A DNA stretch of 64,000 nucleotides from Lichenicola cladoniae (lineage in GTDB: Bacteria > Pseudomonadota > Alphaproteobacteria > Acetobacterales > Acetobacteraceae). The stretch is from assembly GCF_013201075.1 (NCBI RefSeq), contig NZ_CP053708.1:1677501-1741500 (forward strand). Reading direction: 5' to 3'. Shown here piece after piece: positions 56,489 to 64,000 of the stretch. The notes under the pieces were generated by a model. The model saw nothing but the letters and a program-made list of their open reading frames with translations. It was not told the origin of the DNA and searched no databases. A program made the translations under genes and the position numbers. Positions within the stretch are counted from its first letter, which is position 1; every line of letters starts with the position of its first letter.

Positions 56489-57729
56489 TGGGTACGGGGC
56501 GGCGTGTAGGTGGTTCCGGCGGAGATCCGGGTCACGTTCGGGCTCGTCCAATCTCGTTCGAAAATGCGGGTCAGGGTCGCGGCCGGGCCTTTGCCGTGCA
56601 CGAACACCGAGGCGTCCACGGTCGTGGCGAAGTAGCTCCATTCCCAGTTGCCGGTGCCGACATAGACGCTGTCATCGTCCGCCACGGCATACTTGCAGTG
56701 CTCGACCCGCGCATACGGGATGAAGCCGGACGGCGCCTGCGGAATGCTGCTGAACTTCACGGTGATGCCGGGAAAGACCGCCAGGCTCTTCAGGTAGGAC
56801 TGCATCGGCTCGTGCAGCGCCCAGTCGGCGACGATGATCTCCACCGACACGCCCCGTGCTGCCGCGTCGCGGAATGCGGTGTCCAGTCCGGGCCAGAAGC
56901 CTTTCGGCCCGTACGAGTGGATCGCGCTGAGCGTCATCACCTGAATACGCACGGTGTGACGCGCGGCATGGATCATCTCGATCAGCGCCGGTTCCTCCGA
57001 TGTCAGCCAGGCGGGGACCATCGGCGGCGGGCTGAACGCCGGGAAGGCGACCAGCGGATCGTCGCCGGCGCGATCGAGAACGACCGGATCGGCGCTGGTG
57101 ACCGGCGCGAAGTCGGGCGGCAGCACGGACCGTTTCTGCGCCTTCGGCAGGTCGGGATCGGCGCCGAGTGTCCAGAGCTCCTCGAACGCCGCCTCGAAGC
57201 TGCGGGCAAACCGCGCGTCGGTGATCTCGGCACCGATCTCATGGATTTCCTCGAGCGCGCGCCAATCCCAGTTCTGGCTGCCGACGAACACCTGGGTCGC
57301 ATCGACGATCATGTATTTGGCATGCAGCACCCCGCCGGTGAGCTGGCCGGTCGGCAGGATCTCGATGGTGAGGTTCGGCACGCCCTGCAGTCGCGCGGTG
57401 CTGGGGCCGGTATCCTTCATGAAGGATTTCTCGACCAGCAGCCTGACCGCCACGCCGGCGCGGGCCCGCTCGACCAGCGCATCGAGCACCGGTGCCAGCG
57501 CATGACCCGGTTTGTCGGCGACGTAGAAGGCCGCGATGTCGATCGAATGCCGGGCATGCCGGATCATCTCGAGCCATACGTCCTGGGTCCGCGCCACGCC
57601 GGGTTCGCCGTAGATGCTGGCCTCCGGAACGCTCTCGACGATCCGGAACGACGGCGACGTGTCGGCGGCGGCCCGGGTGCCGGCCAGCAGCGGCGCCACC
57701 AGCAGCAGGGCCCGTGCGGTCCGGCTCAA
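56485..57729 (-). CDS. Secreted phospholipase D-like protein
   Basis: A 414-residue PLD-superfamily protein with an N-terminal signal peptide (LLLVAPLLAGTRA). Two HKD motifs: His136-Lys138-Asp143 (LHAKYMIVD) and His344-Lys346-Asp351 (VEHCKYAVAD), each followed by VGSQNWDW or VGTGNWEW. Two motifs in one chain allow phosphodiesterase activity on phospholipids in the periplasm or outside. Overlaps both neighbours by 4 bp. The downstream phosphatase could act on the product. Confidence 0.9.
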   Translation of the reverse strand: MSRTARALLLVAPLLAGTRAAADTSPSFRIVESVPEASIYGEPGVARTQDVWLEMIRHARHSIDIAAFYVADKPGHALAPVLDALVERARAGVAVRLLVEKSFMKDTGPSTARLQGVPNLTIEILPTGQLTGGVLHAKYMIVDATQVFVGSQNWDWRALEEIHEIGAEITDARFARSFEAAFEELWTLGADPDLPKAQKRSVLPPDFAPVTSADPVVLDRAGDDPLVAFPAFSPPPMVPAWLTSEEPALIEMIHAARHTVRIQVMTLSAIHSYGPKGFWPGLDTAFRDAAARGVSVEIIVADWALHEPMQSYLKSLAVFPGITVKFSSIPQAPSGFIPYARVEHCKYAVADDDSVYVGTGNWEWSYFATTVDASVFVHGKGPAATLTRIFERDWTSPNVTRISAGTTYTPPRTQ

Positions 57730-58484
57730 GCGGGCGGTTCTCCATCGATCGGCGTGCGGTCGAGACTGACGATCAGCGCCACGATCTCCGCCCTCGCTGC
57801 CGACAGCGACGCGTCGTCGGTGCCCTTGGCGAGCAGGGCGACGCCGCGTCGTCCGTCCGGGCGCTCGTAGGGATAGGACCCGACATCGAGGTCCGGGTGG
57901 GCGTCCTGGATCCGCTCCAGGCCCGCGGCCAGCGCGCCCTCGGCCAGTCGCTCGGCATGCACCGTCGTCGAGCGGACCGGGGTGCCTCCGCCGAGGCTCG
58001 GCGCCAGGCTGTCGAACATGGCGCGCATGATGCGCGGCACGCCGGCCATGACGTGCACGTTGCCGATCGAGAAGCCGGGCGCCACCGAGATCGGATTCTC
58101 GATCGGAACCGCGCCCCGTGGCAGCGTCGCCATGCGCTGGCGGGCGGCGTTGAACTGGCCCGGTTCGAAGTGAGCGGCGAGAAGCGTCATGCTCGGCTCA
58201 TGCTGCTCCCACGGCACGCCGAACGCCTCGGCGACGCAGGAGCTGGTGATGTCGTCATGGGTCGGCCCGATGCCGCCGGTGGTGAAGACGTGGTCGAAGC
58301 GGGCGCGAAGCTCGTTCACCGTCTCGATGATGGTGCGGGCGATGTCGGGAATCACCCTGACCTCGCGCAGCCCGATCCCCATCGAGCCCAGCCGCGTCGC
58401 CAGGAACTGGACGTTCACGTCCTGGGTCCGTCCGGACAGGATCTCGTTTCCGATGACAATGATACAGGCGGTGGGGTTCGTCAT
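57726..58484 (-). CDS. Molybdopterin-binding domain protein (CinA N-terminal-like)
   Basis: A 252-residue protein with the MoCF/CinA fold: IVIGNEILSGRTQDVN, FTTGGIGPTHDDIT and NPISVAPGFSIGNVHVMAGVP. It lacks the C-terminal nicotinamide-nucleotide deamidase domain of full CinA. ADP-ribose or NMN-related hydrolase roles are known for relatives, but this one is untested. It is first of the overlapping operon with PLD and acid phosphatase genes. Confidence 0.88.
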   Translation of the reverse strand: MTNPTACIIVIGNEILSGRTQDVNVQFLATRLGSMGIGLREVRVIPDIARTIIETVNELRARFDHVFTTGGIGPTHDDITSSCVAEAFGVPWEQHEPSMTLLAAHFEPGQFNAARQRMATLPRGAVPIENPISVAPGFSIGNVHVMAGVPRIMRAMFDSLAPSLGGGTPVRSTTVHAERLAEGALAAGLERIQDAHPDLDVGSYPYERPDGRRGVALLAKGTDDASLSAARAEIVALIVSLDRTPIDGEPPA

Positions 58485-58552
58485 GCTGTGGCGGCTCCGG
58501 TCGGCACCTGCTGCAGTAGGCAGAGGTGCGCCGGCGTGCAACAGCTTGGACC

Positions 58553-59440
58553 ATGAGCATGTTTCCCAAGCCCGACTGTAACTGGAACCTCAAGGCTGGA
58601 CTGGGCGAGGGACCGGTCTGGTCCGAGGCCGAGCAGGCGCTGTATTTCGTGGATATCGTCGGCTGCCTGATCCATCGCCTGAAGCCCGGTGGCAGTGGCG
58701 ATGCGCAGACGAGCTGGGTGGCGCCGGCGCGCGTCACCTTCATCGTGCCGGTCGAGGGCGGCGGCTTCCTCTGCGGCTGCGAGGATGGGCTCCGGATGTT
58801 CGCACCGGAGACCGGCCTGTTCGGTCCATTGCATCAGGTCGAGGCCGATCTCGGCGAGAACCGGCTCAACGACGGTTATGTGGACGAGGCCGGACGCCTC
58901 TGGTTCGGCACCATGCACGATCCCGAACAGGCCGAGACCGGCGCGCTGTACAGGCTGCAGGGGTTCGGCGACCACCCGATGCCGGTGCTGATGGATGACG
59001 GCTATACCGTCAGCAACGGCCCGACCATCGATCCCGCGCTGAAGCGCCTCTACCACAGCGACTCCTCGAAACGGCGGATCTACGCGTTCGATATCGATGC
59101 CGATGGCGGACTTGGGAAGCGGCGGCTGTTCGCCCAGCTCGAGCACGGCTATCCGGACGGCATGGCGGTGGATGTCGAAGGCACGCTGTGGGTGGCGTTG
59201 TATGCCGGTGGCGGGATCGCCCGGTTCCGTGCTGACGGCACCAGGGACGGAACGATCGACATGCCTTGCGACAACATCACCAAGATCGTGTTCGGCGACG
59301 ATGATCGCCGGACCGCCTACGTGACGACCGCGCGCAAGGGTGTTGCTGAGGACGTGCTCGCGGCGAAACCACTGGCGGGCAGGTTGTTCCGGTTCCGGGT
59401 GGAGGTACCGGGCCTGAAGCAGAACCTGTTCAGGGCGTAG
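58553..59440 (+). CDS. SMP-30/gluconolactonase family protein
   Basis: A 295-residue six-bladed beta-propeller lactonase. GEGPVWSEAEQALYFVDI supplies the metal-binding Glu, and NRLNDGYVDEAGRLWFG and DSSKRRIYAFDIDADG are the family motifs with Asn and Asp ligands. Probably hydrolyses a sugar lactone in the cytoplasm. ATG 58553 is chosen; an upstream ATG at 58526 adds nine arginine-rich residues. Confidence 0.9.
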   Translation: MSMFPKPDCNWNLKAGLGEGPVWSEAEQALYFVDIVGCLIHRLKPGGSGDAQTSWVAPARVTFIVPVEGGGFLCGCEDGLRMFAPETGLFGPLHQVEADLGENRLNDGYVDEAGRLWFGTMHDPEQAETGALYRLQGFGDHPMPVLMDDGYTVSNGPTIDPALKRLYHSDSSKRRIYAFDIDADGGLGKRRLFAQLEHGYPDGMAVDVEGTLWVALYAGGGIARFRADGTRDGTIDMPCDNITKIVFGDDDRRTAYVTTARKGVAEDVLAAKPLAGRLFRFRVEVPGLKQNLFRA

Positions 59441-59595
59441 CGCCTGATTGACGGATCAGCTGGCCCGGTTTCACAGGATTGTCATCCTCAGCGACAGCAT
59501 GCCATGTAACTAAATATTTCTCGATGTCGGCCGACTGATTACGGTGGGGAGCCGGGTGCCACACGGCGATCGCGGCAGACACCGAAAGATATTGC

Positions 59596-61848
59596 ATGAC
59601 ATTCAAATCCGCATCACTCGATAGAGCCCGTCGTCTGCTGTTCGGTTCCTGCGCGGCGGTATCGCTCGCAGGCTTTGCCATGCCGGCATTTGCAGCCGCA
59701 CAGCCGCCGTTGCTGCTTCCGTCGCCCGACCCGACTGCGAACGGTAACTATCAAGTTGCGGAAAGCGAGTATCGTCTTCCTGCCGCAGTCGATCCCCTCG
59801 TCGATACGACGGTCGTCACCGAGATCTGGGCCGAGGTTTACCGTCCGGTCGACACCGCCGGCAAGCCGCACCCCCTGCTCGTGCTGCTGCATGGCAACCA
59901 CGCGACCTGCGGCCATTATGTTGCCGGCACCATCGGACGCGTGGACAACAACTCGCAATATACCACCACCGGAACCTGTCCGGACGGCTATGTCGTCGTG
60001 CCCAATCATCTCGGGTACGAATACGTCGCAACGAAGCTCGCCTCGCTCGGCTACACGGTGGTGTCGATCAACGCCAACCGCGGCATCAATGCCGGTGCCG
60101 GCGTCACCGACGACCGCGGGCTCAACCTCAGGCGTGGTCGCCTGGTATTGCGCCACCTGCAACTGCTCGCGCAATGGAACCAGAGCGGCGGTGCCCCGAA
60201 CTCCCTGGGCTACGACGTGAAAGGCACGATCGACTTCAACCATGTCGGCCTGATGGGTCATTCGCGCGGCGGCGAGGGCATGCTCGCGGCCTATAATTTC
60301 TATAATGATCCAGGCAGCACCTGGCCGGCCCTGATCGGCACCAAGGTCAATTTCGAAGCATTGTTCGAACTGGCGCCGGTCGATGGACAGACCAGCCGGA
60401 CTTTCGTTGCGAACAATATTCCCTGGACGGTCCTGCTGCCGGCCTGTGACGGCGACGTCTCCGACCTTCAGGGCATGAAGGTCTATGATCGGACCCTCGA
60501 ATCATACAGCGAGACTGTTCCGAGAAAGAAGTCGATCTATACAGTCTGGGGCGCGAACCACGACTTCTTCAACACCCAGTGGCAGACCTCGGACTCGATG
60601 GGTTGCAGCGGTGCCGACAACACCCCGATCTTCGATCTTCCTGCCGCCAACTCGACCGCGCAGCAGACCGCGTCGACGTATGCGATGATGGCGATGTTCC
60701 GTGCCTATGTCGGGCCGAATGCCAACCCGTACTGGGCGGGGCTGCTCAACCCGGCGTTCGCGCTGCCCAAGCCGCTGGCAGCCGTGACGAGCTTCGAACG
60801 TGCCTCGAGCGACTCCGCCAATCTCGGCGAGACCCTGCCGCTGGACGACTTCAACACGCCGGGGACCAGCGCCGCCGGATTTCCCGACGTGATCAGCGGC
60901 GCGACCGTGTCGTTCGGGCTGGTCCCCAATCATGACACCACGCTGCAGGCCGCGCAGATCAACTGGACCCGGCCTGTCGCCAACGGCGTGGCCCCTTATG
61001 CGGAGATCAACTTCGCAAGCAGCGGCAACGGCTATGACCTGCTCTCCAGCTACAAGACGCTCGAGTTCCGGATTGCCCAGCATTGCGTCACCGCAGCCGG
61101 GGTCACCTTCACCTGCGCCGCACCGGATCCGCTCAACACAGCAGCGGCGACCGATCTGTCCGTTGCCTTCGTGCGGCCCGATGGCACCCTGACCCGATCG
61201 CTGCCGCTGTCGGCGTTCGCCAACGTGCATGCGCCGGTGGGCGGGTTTGGACAGAACCTGCATCCGATTCTCCAGACGGTGCGCCTGCCCGGCGTATTAT
61301 TCGCCGACTACCCGGGCGAGATGGTGCGAGGCGTCCGCTTCATCTTCGATCGCAGCACATCCGGGGCCATCTGGGTCACCAATGTCCGGGTGGCGAAGAA
61401 CCTCGATGCACTGCTGCCGTTTTCGGCCAGCGGTGGCGGCTTCACGCTGGCATCGGACCGGCACTCCTATCAGACGAGCGCCGCGTCGGCCGCCGCGTTG
61501 CCAGCCCTCGCGGCCGGGCGCATCGCGTCGATCCGTCGCGCTGCGAGCGAGACGTCCAGCGTTGCTGGTCGTGTGGCTGCGACGGATGTGGCAACAGCGG
61601 CGACCGATGTCGAGATCGAGGTTGCCAGCAGCCAGCCGATCCCGGTCAGGGATGCGTTGCTAACGCTCGACGTCGGTGGCACTCCGCTGACCCAGAGCCG
61701 TTTTACGAGCGATGGCACGACGAGCCATGCCGTCTTCACCATGCCTCGCGCGCAGTTCGACGCCCTGCACGATGGTGCCGCATTGACCCTGGTGGATGGC
61801 GCTGAGTCGCAGGGTTTCGGAAGCCTGGACAAGAGCGTGATGCAGTAA
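59596..61848 (+). CDS. Large secreted alpha/beta hydrolase
   Basis: A 750-residue protein with a signal peptide (LFGSCAAVSLAGFAMPAFA). The alpha/beta hydrolase core (residues about 60-380) has VLLHGNHATCGHY, the nucleophile elbow MGHSRGGEG and a possible His in WGANHDFFN. Two further regions follow: a beta-rich middle (residues about 390-600) and an Ala/Ser-rich linker with a small beta domain at the end. Substrate unknown; a lipase or esterase for an extracellular polymer is possible. The 155-bp upstream gap holds nothing recognised. Confidence 0.85.
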   Translation: MTFKSASLDRARRLLFGSCAAVSLAGFAMPAFAAAQPPLLLPSPDPTANGNYQVAESEYRLPAAVDPLVDTTVVTEIWAEVYRPVDTAGKPHPLLVLLHGNHATCGHYVAGTIGRVDNNSQYTTTGTCPDGYVVVPNHLGYEYVATKLASLGYTVVSINANRGINAGAGVTDDRGLNLRRGRLVLRHLQLLAQWNQSGGAPNSLGYDVKGTIDFNHVGLMGHSRGGEGMLAAYNFYNDPGSTWPALIGTKVNFEALFELAPVDGQTSRTFVANNIPWTVLLPACDGDVSDLQGMKVYDRTLESYSETVPRKKSIYTVWGANHDFFNTQWQTSDSMGCSGADNTPIFDLPAANSTAQQTASTYAMMAMFRAYVGPNANPYWAGLLNPAFALPKPLAAVTSFERASSDSANLGETLPLDDFNTPGTSAAGFPDVISGATVSFGLVPNHDTTLQAAQINWTRPVANGVAPYAEINFASSGNGYDLLSSYKTLEFRIAQHCVTAAGVTFTCAAPDPLNTAAATDLSVAFVRPDGTLTRSLPLSAFANVHAPVGGFGQNLHPILQTVRLPGVLFADYPGEMVRGVRFIFDRSTSGAIWVTNVRVAKNLDALLPFSASGGGFTLASDRHSYQTSAASAAALPALAAGRIASIRRAASETSSVAGRVAATDVATAATDVEIEVASSQPIPVRDALLTLDVGGTPLTQSRFTSDGTTSHAVFTMPRAQFDALHDGAALTLVDGAESQGFGSLDKSVMQ

Positions 61849-61866
61849 CCTCGGTCCGAAATGAAG

Positions 61867-61895
61867 GGGAGCGTGGGCAGTCCGCCCGCGCTCCC
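61867..61895 (+). terminator. Stem-loop after the secreted hydrolase gene
   Basis: GGGAGCGTGGGC (61867-61878) pairs with GCCCGCGCTCCC (61884-61895) around a 5-nt loop, with one G-T pair. It lies 18 bp after the hydrolase stop. No T-run follows, so it may be a Rho-assisted stop or an RNA-stabilising stem. Confidence 0.5.
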
Positions 61896-61921
61896 GGTTG
61901 ACTGCACAGGAGACGACCGCG

Positions 61922-62974
61922 ATGCGTATCAACAAACTGGGCCGGACCGGCCTGTTCGTTTCCGAACTCTGCCTCGGCACCATGACCTTCGGCGGCGGCG
62001 AGGGAATATGGAGCAAGATCGGGGCACTTCAGCAGTCGGATGCCGATCGCCTGGTCGGTCGGTCGCTCGATGCCGGCATCAACTTTCTGGACACCGCCGA
62101 CGTGTATTCCGATGGCGTGTCGGAACAGATCACCGGCCAGGCACTGCGCAACCTCAATATCGCGCGCGACGATGTCGTGGTGGCGACCAAGGCCTACGGC
62201 AAGACCGGAAACGGCCCCAACGGCGGCGGCAACTCGCGGCTGCATATCCTGAGTGCGGTCAAGGCGAGTCTGAAGCGGCTGCAACTCGACCATATCGACC
62301 TGTACCAGATCCATGGCTTCGATCCGGCGACGCCGATCGAGGAAACCGTGCGGGCACTCGATATTCTCGTGCAGCACGGCCACGTGCGCTATGTCGGGGT
62401 GTCGAACTGGGCGGCGTGGCAGATCGTCAAGGCGCTGGGCATTTCCGAGCGTCATGGACTGGCCCGGTTCGAGAGCCTGCAGGCCTATTACACGGTTGCA
62501 GGCCGGGATCTCGAGCGCGAGATCGTGCCGATGCTGCGCAGCGAGGATGTCGGGCTGATGGTCTGGAGTCCGCTCGCCGGCGGACTGCTGAGCGGCAAGT
62601 ATGAGCGTGACGACAGGACGGCCGGCGAGGGCAGGCGGGTCGAGTTCGATTTCCCGCCGGTCGAGCGCGACCGGGCGTTCGACTGTATCGACGTGATGCG
62701 GCCGATCGCCGAGCAGCGCGGCGTATCCGTGGCCCAGATTGCGTTGTCCTGGCTGCTGCACCGGCGCGTGGTCAGCAGCGTGATCATCGGCGCCAAGCGC
62801 ATCGAGCAGCTCGACGACAATATCGCAGCGACCGCGATCGAGCTGACCGAGCCGGAAATGGACGCACTCGACAAGGTCAGCATCCTGCCCGCGGAGTATC
62901 CAGGCTGGATGTTCGAGAGACAGGCTATGCGCGCCACGCAACTTGCCGGAGCCGGCCGCAAGACCGCCCGCTAG
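61922..62974 (+). CDS. Aldo/keto reductase
   Basis: A 350-residue NADPH-dependent (alpha/beta)8-barrel oxidoreductase. The catalytic tetrad is Asp57, Tyr62 (DTADVYSDG), Lys90 (VATKAYG) and His131 (YQIHGFD). The C-terminal IIGAKRIEQLDDN binds the cofactor. The start ATG 61922 (MRINKLGRTGL) has AGGAG at 61910-61914; an earlier in-frame ATG (61898) is less likely. Belongs to the YajO/Mocs group by overall sequence; substrate unknown. Confidence 0.93.
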   Translation: MRINKLGRTGLFVSELCLGTMTFGGGEGIWSKIGALQQSDADRLVGRSLDAGINFLDTADVYSDGVSEQITGQALRNLNIARDDVVVATKAYGKTGNGPNGGGNSRLHILSAVKASLKRLQLDHIDLYQIHGFDPATPIEETVRALDILVQHGHVRYVGVSNWAAWQIVKALGISERHGLARFESLQAYYTVAGRDLEREIVPMLRSEDVGLMVWSPLAGGLLSGKYERDDRTAGEGRRVEFDFPPVERDRAFDCIDVMRPIAEQRGVSVAQIALSWLLHRRVVSSVIIGAKRIEQLDDNIAATAIELTEPEMDALDKVSILPAEYPGWMFERQAMRATQLAGAGRKTAR

Positions 62975-63329
62975 CACGTGCAGTCCCGCCGATAGCCGGG
63001 AACGCGCCTGGCCGCAGGTCAGGCGCATCATGGCTCCGTTTCGGAGGGCGATCGTTCGGATCATGGCGACAAGCCAGCGTTTCGGGAGCGGTCGGCGATG
63101 TTCGGACAGCTTCGATAATCCGCCCGGGCCCGTATTCAGTTGCGTGGGCGGCTCATGAAGCGCCAACTGCGCGCCGAGCCGGGCATCGCTGCAGGCCTTC
63201 TACACGCGGCTTCGGACTGGCACTGACTGTCACTGGTCCGGGCCAGGGTATTTCGAACCGAAAATTGTGATTTCGTCGCCGCGTAGCAAAACCACCCGGC
63301 ACCACTTGCACATGCTGCCAACTGCGCCA
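62975..63329. other. 355-bp spacer before the SDR gene
   Basis: No convincing reading frame on either strand. A weak GCGCCTG/CAGGCGC hairpin lies near 63004-63026 and may end aldo/keto reductase transcription. The right end leads into the palindromic operator. Confidence 0.5.
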
Positions 63330-63353
63330 TTATCATACCGATCGGTATAATAA
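63330..63353. promoter_or_regulatory. TetR-type palindromic operator before the SDR gene
   Basis: A 24-bp palindrome with a perfect 14-bp core ATACCGATCGGTAT (63335-63348), flanked by TTAT and ATAA with one mismatched pair. It directly abuts the SDR Shine-Dalgarno AAGGAG (63352-63357), so a bound repressor would block the gene's 5' end. Core composition is like that of AcrR/TetR-family sites. No regulator gene is seen inside the window. Confidence 0.65.
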
Positions 63354-63362
63354 GGAGCTGAC

Positions 63363-64000
63363 ATGAGCAAGCTTGATGGTAGAGTGGCGATCGTCACCGG
63401 GGCGTCCAAAGGCATCGGCGCGGGGATCGCGCTGCGGCTGGCCGCCGACGGTGCGAGCGTCGTCGTCAATTACGCGCGGAGCGCGGATGCCGCCGAACGG
63501 ATCGTGACGACGATCACCGAAGCTGGCGGCCATGCCACGGCGATACAGGCCGACGTGTCCCAGCCGGACGAGATCAAGGCGCTGTTCGCCAAGGCGATCG
63601 CAGCGTTCGGACATGTCGACATTCTCGTCAACAATGCCGGCATCTACGAATTCGGCGATCTGGCCGGCATCACGCCGGACTCGATCGACAGGCAGTTCGG
63701 GCTGAACGTCAAAGGCCTGATCCTCGCCACGCAGGCTGCGGCGGAGGCTTTCCCGGCGACTGGCGGCGTCGTGGTCAACATATCGTCGGGCGCCGGCGTC
63801 ACGCCGATCGCGCAGGCGCAGGTCTACAGCGCGACCAAAGGCGCCGTCGACAGCCTGACGCGCTCGCTGGCGCTGGAGCTTGGGCCACGCAAGATCAGGG
63901 TGGTCGGGATTGCCCCTGGCCTCGTCGCCACGGAGGGCACAAGCGGCATGGGCGAGGAAGGGGCTGCCCCGTTCGTCGCCCGCACACCGCTCGGCCGTAT
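63363..64000 (+). CDS. SDR family oxidoreductase (partial, C-terminus off the right edge)
   Basis: The first 212 residues of a classical short-chain dehydrogenase. The NAD(P) motif TGASKGIG begins at residue 12, then NNAG at about 90-93, catalytic Ser141/142 (NISSGAG) and Tyr155-x3-Lys159 (YSATK). ATG 63363 has a strong AAGGAG. The gene probably continues about 35-40 residues. It is adjacent to the aldo/keto reductase and behind a TetR-type operator, which suggests an inducible reductase gene. Confidence 0.93.
   Translation, partial: MSKLDGRVAIVTGASKGIGAGIALRLAADGASVVVNYARSADAAERIVTTITEAGGHATAIQADVSQPDEIKALFAKAIAAFGHVDILVNNAGIYEFGDLAGITPDSIDRQFGLNVKGLILATQAAAEAFPATGGVVVNISSGAGVTPIAQAQVYSATKGAVDSLTRSLALELGPRKIRVVGIAPGLVATEGTSGMGEEGAAPFVARTPLGR

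Noticed and set aside
63346-63351. Perfect TATAAT hexamer as the -10 of the SDR gene
   Set aside because: A start site downstream of it would fall inside or after the Shine-Dalgarno sequence, leaving no usable ribosome binding site. No -35 lies at the right distance. The hexamer is better explained as part of the palindrome.
1-64000. CRISPR arrays, tRNA or rRNA genes, prophage modules
   Set aside because: No regularly spaced direct repeats with spacers, no recognisable cloverleaf or rRNA sequence, and no phage structural genes were seen on either strand.

Overview
The window is high-GC (visibly G+C-rich across most of its length) alphaproteobacterial chromosome. The gene set fits Rhodospirillales, and most likely Acetobacteraceae: a thrS-infC pair, a fused aroK-aroB, nadABC with a NadQ/NrtR-like regulator, a bacteriophytochrome operon, a DUF2076 protein, an alkylresorcinol-type type III PKS cluster, and HWE-family kinases. 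The assignment is an inference from gene content; no rRNA or tRNA gene was seen.

Region 1 (1-7400) is an accessory island with lower GC and decayed DNA. It opens with the N-terminal 534 codons of a reverse transcriptase of the defence/Abi-like kind, which runs off the left edge. It continues through about 1.4 kb with no convincing gene, a decayed copy of a gene junction that exists intact at about 8.02-8.25 kb, a complete 1101-bp IS630-family element, a formate/nitrite-transporter-family gene, two overlapping small membrane-protein genes, and a two-gene cassette of unknown function.

Region 2 (7400-28500) is mainly core chromosome. It carries an alpha/beta hydrolase, a DUF5872-type protein, two glycosyltransferases, thrS, infC (probably with an AUA start), a DUF885 peptidase-like protein, the three-gene type III PKS / methyltransferase / FAD-oxidoreductase cluster, a hybrid kinase with two transmitter cores and its response regulator, glyQS, a CoA-binding protein, DUF2076, a secreted nuclease-fold protein and a beta-carbonic anhydrase.

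Region 3 (28600-39850) joins light sensing and NAD metabolism. Bacteriophytochrome, response regulator, REC-kinase and a NadQ/NrtR-like regulator overlap end to end in one operon. A WrbA-like quinone reductase and an HWE kinase follow, then an empty 0.75-kb stretch and nadABC. Two similar dyad sites lie just upstream of nadA and are the natural candidates for the regulator's operator.

Region 4 (39800-64000) holds a GH15 glucoamylase-like enzyme, a broken histidine kinase remnant, alaS, a MAPEG protein, a SirB1/TPR protein, an SPL-like radical SAM enzyme, a cystathionine gamma-synthase-family enzyme, GtrA, an OmpA-family porin, aroKB, xerD, accA, a three-gene overlapping operon (acid phosphatase / PLD / CinA-like), an SMP-30 lactonase, a large secreted hydrolase, an aldo/keto reductase, and a truncated SDR behind a strong TetR-type palindrome.
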